The notes: a model not told the origin generated them from the letters alone. A stretch of DNA of 57,540 nucleotides from Actinomycetota bacterium (GCA_027729805.1 JAQCEO010000005.1:1-57540); one strand, 5' to 3'; positions 20,987 to 31,094 are shown, numbered from the stretch's first letter. A program made the numbers and translations.

Positions 20987-21214
20987 CTACTTATCAGCGG
21001 ATTGATCCGCCGCCTTACCGTAACGCGTTTCAAACTTAGCGACCCGGCCACCGGTATCAAGAATCTTCTGCTTACCGGTGTAGAACGGGTGGCACTGCGA
21101 GCAGACATCGGCGTGGATACTGCCGTTCTTCGCGGTGCTGCGGGTGGTGAAGCTACTACCACAGGTACAGGTCACCGTAGTTTCGGCATATGCCGGATGA
21201 ATATCGGCTTTCAC
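20987..21214 (-). CDS. rpmE: ribosomal protein L31, zinc-binding (C+) type
   Basis: This 75-residue 50S protein contains CTCGSSF and [15 protein letters not shown], giving the four-cysteine zinc site of the C+ form. Zinc-free paralogues replace it under zinc starvation in many actinobacteria; none is seen in this window. A hairpin lies in its leader (21248-21266) and a strong terminator directly after it. Confidence 0.96.
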   Translation of the reverse strand: MKADIHPAYAETTVTCTCGSSFTTRSTAKNGSIHADVCSQCHPFYTGKQKILDTGGRVAKFETRYGKAADQSADK

Positions 21215-21247
21215 GACTGACTCCTTGCCTCAGCCCCGGGTCGGCTG

Positions 21248-21266
21248 CCCGATCGGAGTGATCGGG
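21248..21266 (-). promoter_or_regulatory. hairpin in the rpmE leader
   Basis: CCCGATC and GATCGGG form a perfect 7-bp stem with a five-base loop, 33 bases upstream of the rpmE start. L31 represses its own translation by binding its mRNA in E. coli. A similar role here is possible but inferred. Confidence 0.35.
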
Positions 21267-21349
21267 ACCGTGAACCGGAACGCACTTATTATTGCACCCT
21301 CAGCCCACCAGCGTGAAATCGACCTTTTTGGGCCTTAGTCGCCTGCCTA

Positions 21350-22969
21350 TTAGTCATCCTCGCCATTGCCCGATGCCGTGGTCTTTTGAATCTGCATCAA
21401 GAACTCGGTATTGGTTTTCGTGTCCCGCAATTTGGTGAGCAGGAGCTCTATTGCCTGCTGCTGGTCCAGTGCATGGAGCACCCGACGCAGTTTCCAGACG
21501 ATCTTTAATTCCTCGGAGCTCATGAGCAGTTCTTCCTTGCGGGTACCGGACGAGTCAACGTCCACCGCCGGGAAGACCCGCTTATCGGCTAGGCGGCGAT
21601 CCAGCTTGAGTTCCATATTGCCGGTGCCTTTGAACTCCTCGAAAATTACCTCGTCCATTCGGGACCCGGTTTCTACCAGCGCCGTTGCCAAGATGGTTAG
21701 GGAGCCACCGCCTTCGATATTGCGGGCGGCACCGAAGAACTTCTTGGGGGGATATAGCGCCGTTGAGTCGACGCCACCGGACAGGATCCGGCCCGATGCC
21801 GGTGCCGCCAAGTTGTAGGCACGGCCCAAACGGGTCATCGAATCAAGTAGCACTACCACATCGTGGCCGAGTTCGACCAATCTCTTGGCGCGCTCAATTG
21901 ACAGTTCAGCGATGATCGTGTGATCTTCGGCCGGTCGATCAAATGTTGAGGCGATTACCTCGCCCTTGACCGAACGCTGCATATCGGTTACTTCTTCTGG
22001 GCGCTCGTCCACTAGGACGACCATGAGGTGTACTTCTGGGTTATTCGCGGTGATCGCGTTTGCAATAGCTTGTAGCACCATAGTCTTACCCGCTTTTGGC
22101 GGGGAGACGATCAAGCCACGCTGGCCCTTTCCGATCGGTGCCACTAGGTCAATCACCCGGGTCGTCAAATTTATCGGATCATTTTCCAGGCGCAGACGAT
22201 CTTGCGGGTAAAGGGGTGTCAGCTTTGCGAACTCTGGCCGATTGCGTGCAGATTCAAGATCGCCACCGTTGACAGTCTCGATGCGCACAAGTGGATTGAA
22301 TTTCTCCCGGCGCTCGCCATCGGGTGGCTGCCTTACCAGGCCGGTGATCGCATCACCCTTGCGCAGGCCATGCTTGCGGACGAGTGACAACGACACATAA
22401 ACGTCATTCGGACCCGGCATGTAGCCACTGGTGCGTACAAATGCGTAGTTATCCAGCACATCAAGAATGCCTGCGACCGGAGTCAGGATGTCATCTGGCG
22501 AAATCTCAATCTCGGCCTCGTTGAATCCACCCTCACGACGGGGGCCGCGATCCCGCGAACGGCCACGGCGGCGGCTGCCGTCATTGCCGCCACGATTATC
22601 GCGGTCCCCCCCGCCACTACGGTTGTTATTGAACCCACGATTATCGCGATCACCACCGCCATTACGGTTGTTATTGAAGCCGCGATTATTGCGATCACCG
22701 CCATTACGGTTATCTCGATTATCGCGGTCATCGGTGCGCGCAGCGGTGTCCTCGGTTGCCGGCGCCGCGATTGGCGCGCCCGGCTGGTCTGGCGCCTTGG
22801 CCCGCGTATGTTTTTCACTTATCGCTGCTACTAGATCACCCTTACGCATAGCGCCCGAGCCGGTGATGCCTAATTTGGCGGCCACCTGCTTCAGTTCGGG
22901 AAGCAACATTGTTGATAGGTCACTGCCGCTGCCATTGGCTGATTTCGCGGCGGACGTTGTATCGGTCAC
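21350..22969 (-). CDS. rho: transcription termination factor Rho with Asn/Arg/Gly repeat insertion
   Basis: This 539-residue hexameric RNA helicase ends transcription. The N-terminal Rho_N helix-extended domain (LPELKQVAAKLGITG) is followed by a low-complexity insert at about residues 85-150. The RNA-binding cold-shock-like domain comes next. The ATPase core has SPPKAGKTMVLQ (Walker A), DERPEEVTDMQRSV and DSMTRLGRAYN. Inserts rich in Asn, Arg, Asp and Gly are known in Rho of high-G+C actinobacteria and extend RNA binding. The insert here contains near-exact tandem units around GFNNNR. Confidence 0.96.
   Translation of the reverse strand: MTDTTSAAKSANGSGSDLSTMLLPELKQVAAKLGITGSGAMRKGDLVAAISEKHTRAKAPDQPGAPIAAPATEDTAARTDDRDNRDNRNGGDRNNRGFNNNRNGGGDRDNRGFNNNRSGGGDRDNRGGNDGSRRRGRSRDRGPRREGGFNEAEIEISPDDILTPVAGILDVLDNYAFVRTSGYMPGPNDVYVSLSLVRKHGLRKGDAITGLVRQPPDGERREKFNPLVRIETVNGGDLESARNRPEFAKLTPLYPQDRLRLENDPINLTTRVIDLVAPIGKGQRGLIVSPPKAGKTMVLQAIANAITANNPEVHLMVVLVDERPEEVTDMQRSVKGEVIASTFDRPAEDHTIIAELSIERAKRLVELGHDVVVLLDSMTRLGRAYNLAAPASGRILSGGVDSTALYPPKKFFGAARNIEGGGSLTILATALVETGSRMDEVIFEEFKGTGNMELKLDRRLADKRVFPAVDVDSSGTRKEELLMSSEELKIVWKLRRVLHALDQQQAIELLLTKLRDTKTNTEFLMQIQKTTASGNGEDD
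22594..22720 (-). repeat. in-frame tandem repeats in rho
   Basis: Roughly 45-base units sharing ACGGTTGTTATTGAA and CGATTAT (plus-strand reading) repeat two to three times with small changes. They encode DRDNRGFNNNRxGGG-type units in the Rho insert. The length is a multiple of three, so copy changes would keep the frame. Confidence 0.8.
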
Positions 22970-23162
22970 ACATTTCCTTTATTCGTTGGGAGCTCCGGCA
23001 AGATGTGTTCGTGACCATCCGAGGTTCCATCGGAAATAAATACCCGAAAAGGGCTTCGAATTTGTCACTTGGAGAAGTACGGCAACTTGGCTGTAACTTG
23101 GCCGACATCAGCGGAACAACCACACCCTAACACATACCCGGAGGAATACCGTAATTAGGGGG

Positions 23163-24083
23163 TCAAGCCCCGATCGGCACGGTCCGCACCCCGTGCCCAG
23201 CGACCTGGACCGGGCGCACCTGCCAGTTGGCCCCTGCCAGCACCGCCACCAGATCCATATTTGGCACCGACGCCAGCGCCAGCACACTCGGGCCGGCACC
23301 GGAGATCACCGCCGGCACCCCGTTGTCCCTTAGTGCCCCGACCAGATCCAAGGACGGCCCATACATCGGTCGGCGACAGTTTTGGTGGAGACGATCGGTA
23401 GTGGCCTCCATCAAGTGGTCCGGCTCGGCGGTCAGCGCATGTAGCAGCAATGCGGAGCGTGCGACATTAAAGGCCGCATCGTCAAAAGCGACTTCGAGCG
23501 GCAAAGTCGCTCTAGCATCTGCGGTGGGCAAGCCCGATTCCGGTACCGCAATTACCGGGCGGATAGCAGGATGCAGGTCCAGGCGAATATGACCGGCCAC
23601 ACCGGACTCATCAGTCCAAGCAAATGTCAAGCCTCCATAAAGAGCTGCCGAAATATTATCCGGATGCGACTCCATTGACTTGGCAATCTGCAGCAACATT
23701 GAGTCAGGCAACAAGGTGTCGCCCTCGACCACCAACGCGCGTGCGAGGGCCAGCCCACCAACAATCGCCGCGGCGGAAGATCCCAATCCGCGGCCGTGGG
23801 GGATAGCGTTATCGCACCTTAGGATGAAGCCACTTGGATGTGCATCCATGGCCGCAAACCCAAGTACCATCGAGCGCGCAACTAAGTGCGAACCATCAAG
23901 TGGGACGCTGTCAGCACCTGCCCCGGCCACTTCGATCAAGACACCATCATCATCAGTGATCATTGCTACTAGGTCATCGACGATGTCGAATGCCAGGGCG
24001 GCCGAATCAAATGCAGGGCCAATATTTGCACTTGATGCGGGTACCTGAACGCGCACCGGATCCCGGCACAACTGCGCTACCAT
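23163..24083 (-). CDS. thrB: homoserine kinase
   Basis: ThrB phosphorylates homoserine for threonine synthesis. It is a GHMP kinase with the ATP-binding PHGRGLGSSAAAIVGG near residue 93 and VPASSANIGPAFDSAA near the N-terminus. The C-terminal VISGAGPSVLALAS is also typical. The ATG at 24083 overlaps the thrC stop (TGATG). The gene is last in the thr operon, and about 190 bases separate it from the rho start. Confidence 0.95.
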   Translation of the reverse strand: MVAQLCRDPVRVQVPASSANIGPAFDSAALAFDIVDDLVAMITDDDGVLIEVAGAGADSVPLDGSHLVARSMVLGFAAMDAHPSGFILRCDNAIPHGRGLGSSAAAIVGGLALARALVVEGDTLLPDSMLLQIAKSMESHPDNISAALYGGLTFAWTDESGVAGHIRLDLHPAIRPVIAVPESGLPTADARATLPLEVAFDDAAFNVARSALLLHALTAEPDHLMEATTDRLHQNCRRPMYGPSLDLVGALRDNGVPAVISGAGPSVLALASVPNMDLVAVLAGANWQVRPVQVAGHGVRTVPIGA

Positions 24084-25144
24084 CAAGAATCCAAGCCTAA
24101 AGCCCGAGCCGCGGCCTTTACCTCAACAGGAACTACCACTGGATCCTTTGCATCGACAAGTGCCCAGTGCGGGTCCTTGAGTCCATTTCCGGTCAACGCG
24201 CAAACAACCGTCTGCCCCGCATCCAGTTGGCCCAGTGCGTGCAGCTTTAGCAGTCCGGCAACACTCGCCGCACTTGATGGCTCACAAAACAGGCCTTCGC
24301 TACCGGCAACTAGGTGATAGGCCGCCAAGATTTCATCATCAGTAACCATGTCAATCAAACCTAGTGAGTCATCTCGGGCTGCAACCGCGTAGTCCCAGGA
24401 AGCTGGATTGCCGATTCGAATCGCCGTTGCGATTGTCTCAGGGTTCGCAACCGGAGCGCCGTGCACTATTGGCGCTGCGCCAGCGGCTTGGAAGCCCCAC
24501 ATGCGCGGGCGCGATGGCACCACGCCATCCCGGTGATACTCGCAGTAACCACGCCAATAAGCGGTGATGTTGCCGGCATTGCCAACGGATAAGCAGTGGA
24601 TATCGGGAGCAAACCCCAACGCGTCGACAATTTCAAATGCCGCGGTCTTTTGGCCTTCGATTCGCGCCGGGTTAACACTATTAACAAGTTCAACCGGATA
24701 TTTGTCAGCTAGGTCACGCGCGATAGTCAGGCAATCATCGAAATTGCCGTCAACCTGCAGCAAGGTGGCCCCGTGCACTAGGGCTTGTGCAAGTTTGCCC
24801 ATGGCGATTTTGCCCCGCGGCACCAACACCGCACAAGCCATGCCGGCCTTGACCGCGTAGGCGGCCGCACTCGCCGAGGTGTTACCCGTCGAAGCGCAGA
24901 TAACCGCCCGCGCACCGGCCTCTGCAGCTTTCGAGATCGCCATTGTCATACCACGATCCTTAAAGGATCCGGTCGGGTTAGCGCCGTCGTATTTGAGCCA
25001 CACGGAGCAGCCGGTCATCTCACTCAAGGTGCAGGCGTACACCAGCGGGGTGCCGCCCTCTCCCAAAGTGACCACCGGAGTTGCTGCGTTTACGGGCAAT
25101 CGATCACGATATTCCTCGATTAACCCGCGCCACTGGTGCGCCAT
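24083..25144 (-). CDS. thrC: threonine synthase
   Basis: ThrC converts O-phosphohomoserine to threonine with PLP. The PLP lysine is in [14 protein letters not shown] near residue 60. [15 protein letters not shown] near 83 binds phosphate, and [15 protein letters not shown] near 185 belongs to the cofactor site. At 353 residues it is the short class typical of actinobacteria. It is between hom and thrB with almost no spacing. Confidence 0.95.
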   Translation of the reverse strand: MAHQWRGLIEEYRDRLPVNAATPVVTLGEGGTPLVYACTLSEMTGCSVWLKYDGANPTGSFKDRGMTMAISKAAEAGARAVICASTGNTSASAAAYAVKAGMACAVLVPRGKIAMGKLAQALVHGATLLQVDGNFDDCLTIARDLADKYPVELVNSVNPARIEGQKTAAFEIVDALGFAPDIHCLSVGNAGNITAYWRGYCEYHRDGVVPSRPRMWGFQAAGAAPIVHGAPVANPETIATAIRIGNPASWDYAVAARDDSLGLIDMVTDDEILAAYHLVAGSEGLFCEPSSAASVAGLLKLHALGQLDAGQTVVCALTGNGLKDPHWALVDAKDPVVVPVEVKAAARALGLDS

Positions 25145-25146
25145 GA

Positions 25147-26439
25147 TTAAGCTCCAGCCTCACCTTCGACACGCATGACCCCAACAACGCGCTTGACAGC
25201 ATCCAGCTCGAGCAGTTGATTAACGGTCGCCCGCAATGAGGCATCACTTGCCAGATGTGTTCGCAACAGCAATCCGGCTTCTTCTCCGTGACCATCTTGA
25301 CGGACGACCTGAATACTCACGCCGTTATCTGCGAAGGTGGCAGCAATCGCCGCCAGCACACCTGGCCGATCGGCGACGTCAAGATTTACGTAGTATCGAG
25401 TCATGGCCGCACCTATTGGCAGCACCACTAGGTTCGAGTAAGTGCTATGCCTCGGGCCGCGGCCCCCAGTAACGCGATTACGCGCCGCGGTTACCACATC
25501 GCCGAGTACCGCACTCGCGGTCGGCACTCCCCCGGCACCTCTGCCGTAGAACATCATCTGGCCCGCCGATTTAGCTTCAATGAATACCGCGTTGAAGGCG
25601 CCGCGCACACTTGCCAACGGGTGATCACGCGGCACCATTGATGGGTGCACCCGCACGATCACGCCCTCGTTATCGCCTTTGATCTCAGCAACAGCAAGTA
25701 GCTTGATCACAAAACCCATTTGCTGTGCTGCACGGATGTCGGCGGCGGTGACTTTAGAAATCCCTTCGCAATAAACATCATCGAGAGTGACCTTAGTGTG
25801 AAAAGCCAACTCGGCAAGGATCGCTACTTTTGCAGCGGCGTCATGCCCGTCGACATCTAGTGACGGATCCGCTTCTAGGTAACCCAAAGCTTCGGCCTCT
25901 GCGAAAACGTCGTCGTAGTCCGCCCCTTCTTCATCCATCTTGCTAAGCATGAAGTTAGTGGTGCCGTTGACGATCCCCATCACTTTGATGACTTGGTCAC
26001 CGGCAAGTGACTCGCGCAGTGGACGCAGCAACGGGATAGCCCCTGCAACCGAAGCTTCAAAGTACAGATCGACGCCGAACTTAGCGGCGGCCTCATGCAA
26101 TGCGGCGCCGTCGGACGCGAGCAAGGCCTTATTGGCGGTCACCACACTTGATCCGGCGGCCATCGCTGCCAACATCAGCGATCGGGCTGGCTCGATACCG
26201 CCCATGACTTCAACAACAATGTCGGCGCCACTTGTCGCCACCGCCATCGCGTCACCGGTAATCAATGCCGCCGGCACCCCCGGGCGGGACTTAGTGGTGT
26301 CTTGCACCGCCACCGCTGTTAAGTGGATCGGGGCGCCCACGCGCTGCTCGAGGTCAGCGGCGCTGGCGTTAATCAGGTGGGCCACCTGGGCACCAACAGT
26401 GCCACCACCTAGGAGGGCAACGGTCAACGGGCGAATCAT
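25147..26439 (-). CDS. hom: homoserine dehydrogenase with C-terminal ACT domain
   Basis: Hom reduces aspartate semialdehyde to homoserine, the branch point to Met and Thr. It has the NAD(P)-binding [12 protein letters not shown] at the N-terminus, VTANKALLA near residue 103, and [14 protein letters not shown] near 160. The C-terminal ACT domain begins [18 protein letters not shown] and would give feedback control by threonine. The ATG at 26439 is favoured because GAGAGG lies eight bases before it. Confidence 0.95.
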   Translation of the reverse strand: MIRPLTVALLGGGTVGAQVAHLINASAADLEQRVGAPIHLTAVAVQDTTKSRPGVPAALITGDAMAVATSGADIVVEVMGGIEPARSLMLAAMAAGSSVVTANKALLASDGAALHEAAAKFGVDLYFEASVAGAIPLLRPLRESLAGDQVIKVMGIVNGTTNFMLSKMDEEGADYDDVFAEAEALGYLEADPSLDVDGHDAAAKVAILAELAFHTKVTLDDVYCEGISKVTAADIRAAQQMGFVIKLLAVAEIKGDNEGVIVRVHPSMVPRDHPLASVRGAFNAVFIEAKSAGQMMFYGRGAGGVPTASAVLGDVVTAARNRVTGGRGPRHSTYSNLVVLPIGAAMTRYYVNLDVADRPGVLAAIAATFADNGVSIQVVRQDGHGEEAGLLLRTHLASDASLRATVNQLLELDAVKRVVGVMRVEGEAGA

Positions 26440-26509
26440 GTACAAAGCCTCTCAGGTCCACCCAAAGTGTCTACCAACTGGGCGGGGCCGGGCTCAGAAC
26501 GCTAGTGGA

Positions 26510-27886
26510 TCAGGCCCCTGGGTCTAAGGACAGGAGATCTTCGGTGGTTTCGCGACGTAATACCACCGAGGTGGCACCGCCGCGCGCTGCGATAACCGCC
26601 GGCCGCGGCAGGTAGTTGTAGTTCGACGACATCGAGCGGCAATAGGCACCCGTGGCGGCTACGGCCAATAGATCACCGGGCACCACATCCGCAGGCAACC
26701 AGGTATCACGCACCACGATGTCGCCTGATTCACAGTGCTTGCCCACCACCCGCGCCAACATCGGCTCTACCATTGATATCCGTGAAGCAAGTACCACCGA
26801 GTACTGGGCGCCGTAAAGGGCCGTGCGAATGTTGTCGCTCATGCCGCCATCAACCGATATGTATGTGCGCACGAGCCCATCATCGAGTTCAATCGGCTTA
26901 ACGGTGCCGACTTCATAAATGGTTACCCCGGCCGGGCCGATGATCGCGCGGCCCGGCTCAAATGCCAACTCTGGTGTCGCGACACCGACCGATTCGCATT
27001 CGGTTCGCACGACGCTGCAGATCTGCCGTGCCATGTCCGCCGCATCAAGGGGGTCATCCCCATCGACATAGGCGATGCCCATGCCACCACCTAGATTTAG
27101 TTCTCGAACAGATACCCCTTGTTCATCACGCAGAGATCGCGCGAAGGAGGCAACTCGCGTAGCGGCTTCATTGAAGCCGGATGCGTCGAATATCTGTGAC
27201 CCAAGATGTGAGTGCAAGCCAGCAAATGACAGGGTCGGTAGCTTCGCGATCCGTCGGACCGCCTCCGCGGCATCGCCAGAAGCAACCGAAAGCCCGAATT
27301 TTTGATCTTCATGCGCGGTTGCGATGAATTCATGGGTATGGGCCTCGACCCCGACCGTCACTCGCACCAACACCTGCTGCACGATGCCGAAGTGGCCAGC
27401 AGCATCGGCAAGACGCACTATCTCGTCTAAGGAATCAACAACAATGCGCCCGACCCCAGCGGCCAGAGCTAGCTCGATTTCAGCGATCGACTTATTATTA
27501 CCGTGCAGCAAGATTCGGTGCCCCGGCACACCAGCCCGCAGCACGACCTCGAGCTCACCACCAGATGCCACGTCGATACCGAGTCCGGCTTCGGTGACCC
27601 ACTTAGCGACCGCCGTTGCTAAGAATGCCTTTGCCGCGTAATAGACCGTGGTGGCACCAGCTCTTTCATAAGCCTCACGAAATCCCTCGGCACGTGATCG
27701 CGCATCAATTTCATCAAATAGATATACCGGTGACTGATACTGCGCAACCAAATCTCGGCAATCCACTCCGCCGATCTCCAGGGCACCGGCGCCATTACGC
27801 ACAGCCGAGCTCGGCCAGATAGCGCGATCCAAGATGTCCTCGGGTTTTATTCTTTGCACAGGCGCAGGGTATTGGATACCGGTCAC
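26510..27886 (-). CDS. lysA: diaminopimelate decarboxylase
   Basis: LysA decarboxylates meso-diaminopimelate to lysine. The PLP lysine is in TVYYAAKAFLA near residue 87. The phosphate-binding LNLGGGMGIAY lies near 270, and the active-site CESGDIV block follows near 380. The 458-residue length fits the actinobacterial form. It overlaps argS by four bases (GTGA), and hom follows after 70 bases, giving one amino-acid synthesis operon. Confidence 0.95.
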   Translation of the reverse strand: MTGIQYPAPVQRIKPEDILDRAIWPSSAVRNGAGALEIGGVDCRDLVAQYQSPVYLFDEIDARSRAEGFREAYERAGATTVYYAAKAFLATAVAKWVTEAGLGIDVASGGELEVVLRAGVPGHRILLHGNNKSIAEIELALAAGVGRIVVDSLDEIVRLADAAGHFGIVQQVLVRVTVGVEAHTHEFIATAHEDQKFGLSVASGDAAEAVRRIAKLPTLSFAGLHSHLGSQIFDASGFNEAATRVASFARSLRDEQGVSVRELNLGGGMGIAYVDGDDPLDAADMARQICSVVRTECESVGVATPELAFEPGRAIIGPAGVTIYEVGTVKPIELDDGLVRTYISVDGGMSDNIRTALYGAQYSVVLASRISMVEPMLARVVGKHCESGDIVVRDTWLPADVVPGDLLAVAATGAYCRSMSSNYNYLPRPAVIAARGGATSVVLRRETTEDLLSLDPGA

Positions 27887-29538
27887 ATGCGATCAGGTGC
27901 GCTGACACCGAGCAGCTGCAGCCCATTGAAAATCGTTTGACGGGTAGCGGCACAGAGCCACAACCGGGGCACATGCTCCTGGGCCAACTCTTCATCACCG
28001 CGCGGCAAGACCCGGCAACTGTCGTAGAACCGGTGGTAGATGGCGGCCAACTCCTCCAGGTATCGAGCTACGCGATGGGGCTCCCGCAGCTCAGCGGCAC
28101 CGGCCACCACCCGCGGAAACTCCGCCAGGACACCAAGGAGTTCATTTTCCCGCTCGTGTGCAAGTAAGCCAGCGTCAAAGTGCAGGTTCCGCCAATCGAT
28201 GCCAAGTTCAGCCGCGTTCCGCAGCACCGATGCGATGCGGGCGTGCGCGTACTGCACGTAGAACACCGGGTTGTCGTTGGTGCGCAGTGTGATGACCTCA
28301 AGATCAAGGGTGAGCGGCGAATCAACGGGATAGCGAATAAGTGAGTAGCGCGCTGCGTCGACTCCTACTTCGTCAACTAGTTCCTCGAGGGTGACGATAT
28401 TGCCCGCGCGCTTGGACAGCTTTATCTCCGCACCCCCACGGGTGATCTTCACCAACTGTCCGATCAGTACTTCGACTTGATCAAGTTCATCGCCATTGCA
28501 AGCGGCGACCGCGCGCAGCCTGCTCACATAGCCATGGTGATCGGCACCGAGTAAGTAAATACAAAGATCAAAGTTGCGCTCGCGCTTATTGACGTAATAG
28601 GCAGTATCGGAGGCAAAGTAGGTGTATTCCCCGTCTGCCTTAACTAATACTCGGTCTTTGTCGTCGCCGAAGTCGGTGGTGCGTAACCAGATCGCGCCAT
28701 CAAGTTCATAGACATGGCCTTGCTCACGCAATCGTTCCAGGCCGTACTCGACCGCGTTCGACTCGTGCAGGGCCCGCTCGGATGCCCAACTATCGAAATG
28801 GGTTCTGAACTGCTCCAGCACTTGCTGCTGTTGTTTTAGTTGAAGTGCATAAGCGGCCTCGCGAAATGCCGTGAACTGCTCTGCTACCGGTAACTCCTTG
28901 ATACTCGGGCGCGCAATGACAATTGCAGAAGCAAGGTCGTGGATATAGGCCCCCTGATAACCATCCTCGGGGATCTCCTCGCGATGTGCGGCCGCCATGA
29001 CCGATGCGCCGAACTTATCCATCTGCACGCCCCGGTCATTGATATAGAACTCGGTCGAAACCTGCGCGCCGGCGGCGGTGAGTACCCGGGCGATGGCATC
29101 GCCAACCGCGGCCCATCTGGTGTGACCTAAATGCAGTGGGCCGGTTGGATTTGCCGAGATGAATTCGACGTTGATGTGCCGGCCCGTAAGGCCCTCGCCG
29201 GTGCCAAATGCCGCCCCCGCCTCGACAATGATTTGGGCGGTTTGCCCTAAGGCGGCACTATCAAGTCGGATATTGATAAAGCCCCGTCCGGCAATTTCAG
29301 CTGCCCCCACCCCGGGGATTTGAGCGATTTTGGGTGCCAAGGACTCGGCGATCGCCCAGGGCGACAACTGGGCCGACTTAGCCAGCGCCAACGCGATATT
29401 GGTCGCATAATCCCCATGATCACGCGATTTTGGGCGTTCCAGTTGCAACTCGGCTGGGATTTCCAGCGCTAATCCGGCCTCGGTTGCCCAAGCTACAACC
29501 ACCGCGCGCACGCTCACGGCCAGGTTCTGGGGATTCAC
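27883..29538 (-). CDS. argS: arginyl-tRNA synthetase
   Basis: This class I synthetase of 551 residues carries the HIGH-like HLGH in NPTGPLHLGHTRWA near residue 135. The second signature is KLSKRAGN near 370, a KMSKS variant usual for ArgS. The C-terminal DALR anticodon-binding domain contains YVQYAHARIASVLR and VARYLEELAAIYHRFYDSCRV. It starts the lysA-hom-thr operon and is divergent from the cold-shock gene. A tRNA-Arg(CCG) lies 2.6 kb away. Confidence 0.96.
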   Translation of the reverse strand: MNPQNLAVSVRAVVVAWATEAGLALEIPAELQLERPKSRDHGDYATNIALALAKSAQLSPWAIAESLAPKIAQIPGVGAAEIAGRGFINIRLDSAALGQTAQIIVEAGAAFGTGEGLTGRHINVEFISANPTGPLHLGHTRWAAVGDAIARVLTAAGAQVSTEFYINDRGVQMDKFGASVMAAAHREEIPEDGYQGAYIHDLASAIVIARPSIKELPVAEQFTAFREAAYALQLKQQQQVLEQFRTHFDSWASERALHESNAVEYGLERLREQGHVYELDGAIWLRTTDFGDDKDRVLVKADGEYTYFASDTAYYVNKRERNFDLCIYLLGADHHGYVSRLRAVAACNGDELDQVEVLIGQLVKITRGGAEIKLSKRAGNIVTLEELVDEVGVDAARYSLIRYPVDSPLTLDLEVITLRTNDNPVFYVQYAHARIASVLRNAAELGIDWRNLHFDAGLLAHERENELLGVLAEFPRVVAGAAELREPHRVARYLEELAAIYHRFYDSCRVLPRGDEELAQEHVPRLWLCAATRQTIFNGLQLLGVSAPDRM

Positions 29539-29565
29539 TCCTCGAGCGTATCTATTCGATTTTGC

Positions 29566-29593
29566 TTGCCATGACTGGGCAGGGGGCTATGCT
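29566..29593 (+). promoter_or_regulatory. candidate promoter of the cold-shock gene
   Basis: TTGCCA at 29566-29571 and TATGCT at 29588-29593, 16 bases apart, form a plausible sigma70-type promoter. The resulting leader would be about 155 bases long, which is usual for cold-shock genes. There is no direct proof. Confidence 0.4.
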
Positions 29594-29705
29594 CAGGCGA
29601 GGCAAGGCCAGATCAGCACCACCGTTCTAAAGTGCCCACTTAGGTGGGTGTCGGACTTCTGAGCACATGCACAGATGCCGGGACGAGGTTTGAACGGCTA
29701 GGCCA

Positions 29706-29729
29706 CGCGACGGGCGACCGTCCGTCGCG
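29706..29729 (+). promoter_or_regulatory. strong hairpin in the cold-shock mRNA leader
   Basis: CGCGACGGGC and GTCCGTCGCG form a ten-base-pair stem (one G-U pair) with loop GACC, ending 11 bases before the AAGGAG ribosome-binding site. Cold-shock leaders in other bacteria refold with temperature; a comparable role here is inferred. Confidence 0.5.
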
Positions 29730-29756
29730 ACGTTCCGCGCAAGGAGAATGTGCACC

Positions 29757-29960
29757 ATGGCTCAAGGCACCGTTAAGTGGTTTAATGCTGAAAAAGGCTA
29801 CGGCTTTATCGCCCAGGCCGACGGCGGACCGGACGTTTTCGTCCACTACTCGTCAATCCAGTCGGACGGCTACCGTTCACTTGAAGAGAACCAGGCAGTG
29901 GAGTTCGAAATCGTTCAAGGCCCCAAAGGCCCACAGGCTGACAAAGTTACCGTTGGCTAA
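29757..29960 (+). CDS. cspA: cold-shock protein
   Basis: This 67-residue single-stranded nucleic acid-binding beta-barrel acts as an RNA chaperone. RNP1 KGYGFIA and RNP2 VFVHYSSI are both present. The start is the ATG at 29757 ([10 protein letters not shown]), ten bases after AAGGAG; the ATG at 29748 is too close to that site. The gene stands alone, with its own leader structure and a terminator. Confidence 0.95.
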   Translation: MAQGTVKWFNAEKGYGFIAQADGGPDVFVHYSSIQSDGYRSLEENQAVEFEIVQGPKGPQADKVTVG

Positions 29961-29975
29961 TTGCTCCTGATTAAC

Positions 29976-30013
29976 GTGAAGGGCCTCGCCGGTTAGCGGG
30001 GCCCTTCACTTTT
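29976..30013 (+). terminator. rho-independent terminator after cspA
   Basis: GTGAAGGGCC (29976-29985) pairs with GGCCCTTCAC (30000-30009), followed by TTTT. It begins 16 bases after the cspA stop. Confidence 0.9.
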
Positions 30014-30166
30014 GTCACTCCCTAATCCCCCGATTCGGTAGTGACACTTAGTGATGTACCTCAATTCCGCGCAAGTCAAACATCATTTTCGGCGAGTTTC
30101 GTAAGCAACTGGTCAGGGTTAGAAACACGCATTAACTCTTGTCACTTGCGCCACAGTCACTTCAAA

Positions 30167-31015
30167 TTATTTTGGGCTTGCTTTGCGCTGGCGCTGCGCC
30201 TCGATCTCCGCGCCAATTAGCAGGCCGAGGAAGCCCAGGTAGAACCAGAGCAATAAAACCACCACCCCGCCGAATACCACAATGGCCGACGCCAGGGTTG
30301 TCGAAAAATTCGCATAGACTCCCAGTCCGGCACTTACCACTAGCAGCCAAAGGGCGGTGAAGATTGGCCCAAGTCCCCGCCAAGGGATCGGCTTTGGATT
30401 ATTGGGTGCATGGTGCAGCACCCACCTAATCGCCAACCAGATCAATAGCGCACCAATTACCCAGTCCACCACCCCGATCCCGGAAAAGATGCGCACCTGA
30501 TCAAAGCCGAGCCAGGTTAGTACTCTGGGTAATACCGTCAAGGCCACACAAGCCCCGACCGCGACACTCATGCCGATCAAGGTGATCAAAGTAGCCATAA
30601 CCTGTCCGATGAATCCACGGCGTTTGGGCACTGTTTCGAATACCCCATCTAGCGCCAACCGCAGACCGTAAACGACTTTCGACGCGGCATAGAGGGCAAC
30701 AATCAGGCCCACCACCGAGGCAACGGTTACGCCACTAACCAATGCGTGCTCAGTAGCTGCAACTAAGGAATCGGTCAATGGCTTAAGGGCCTGCACTTGA
30801 ACAGGATCACCCCCCGCCAAGGAACTAATAGCTGCTCGCACCTGATCAGGGCCGAGTAAGAGTCCAGTTAAGGCACCAACCACGAGTGCCGCAGGGGCCA
30901 CCGCAAGTGCTAGGAAGTAGGCCAAGCCACCGGCGGCCAGTGAGTTCCGGTGCTCGGTGAACCGCGCGCCGAGATCCTTAAGGGAGTCGATGACCGCTAT
31001 TAGCCGTGGGTGCAC
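30167..31015 (-). CDS. YihY/virulence factor BrkB family membrane protein
   Basis: This 282-residue protein has six hydrophobic helices, the arrangement of the YihY/BrkB family. Recognisable parts are LAAGGLAYFLALAVAPAALV near residue 28, then YAASKVVYGLRLALDGVFE and the late VVFGGVVVLLLWFYLGFLGLLIGAEIEA. Older names such as ribonuclease BN are wrong for this family; its function is unsettled. It is monocistronic and divergent from the CDF gene. Confidence 0.85.
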   Translation of the reverse strand: MHPRLIAVIDSLKDLGARFTEHRNSLAAGGLAYFLALAVAPAALVVGALTGLLLGPDQVRAAISSLAGGDPVQVQALKPLTDSLVAATEHALVSGVTVASVVGLIVALYAASKVVYGLRLALDGVFETVPKRRGFIGQVMATLITLIGMSVAVGACVALTVLPRVLTWLGFDQVRIFSGIGVVDWVIGALLIWLAIRWVLHHAPNNPKPIPWRGLGPIFTALWLLVVSAGLGVYANFSTTLASAIVVFGGVVVLLLWFYLGFLGLLIGAEIEAQRQRKASPK

Positions 31016-31094
31016 CGGCCCATCGTTGCACCCCTGCCTTCCGTCAGCGAAAATTATTGCCGATTGATCGCGAATCCTCTGACTTGATGCTCAG

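Noticed and set aside
22594..22720. Possible CRISPR array
   Set aside because: The repeats are contiguous, in frame with Rho and have no unique spacers; there are no cas genes nearby.
22467..23039. 190-codon plus-strand frame opposite the rho repeats
   Set aside because: It is the antisense translation of the low-complexity insert (Pro/Leu/Arg repeats) and overlaps the real rho gene entirely.
23100..23162. Imperfect inverted repeat CCCTAA/TTAGGG after thrB
   Set aside because: The stem is short with a poor inner match and no T-run; it is too weak to call a terminator.
29540..29640. A tRNA upstream of argS
   Set aside because: The stretch does not fold into a cloverleaf and lacks the TTCGA block; it fits a promoter and leader instead.
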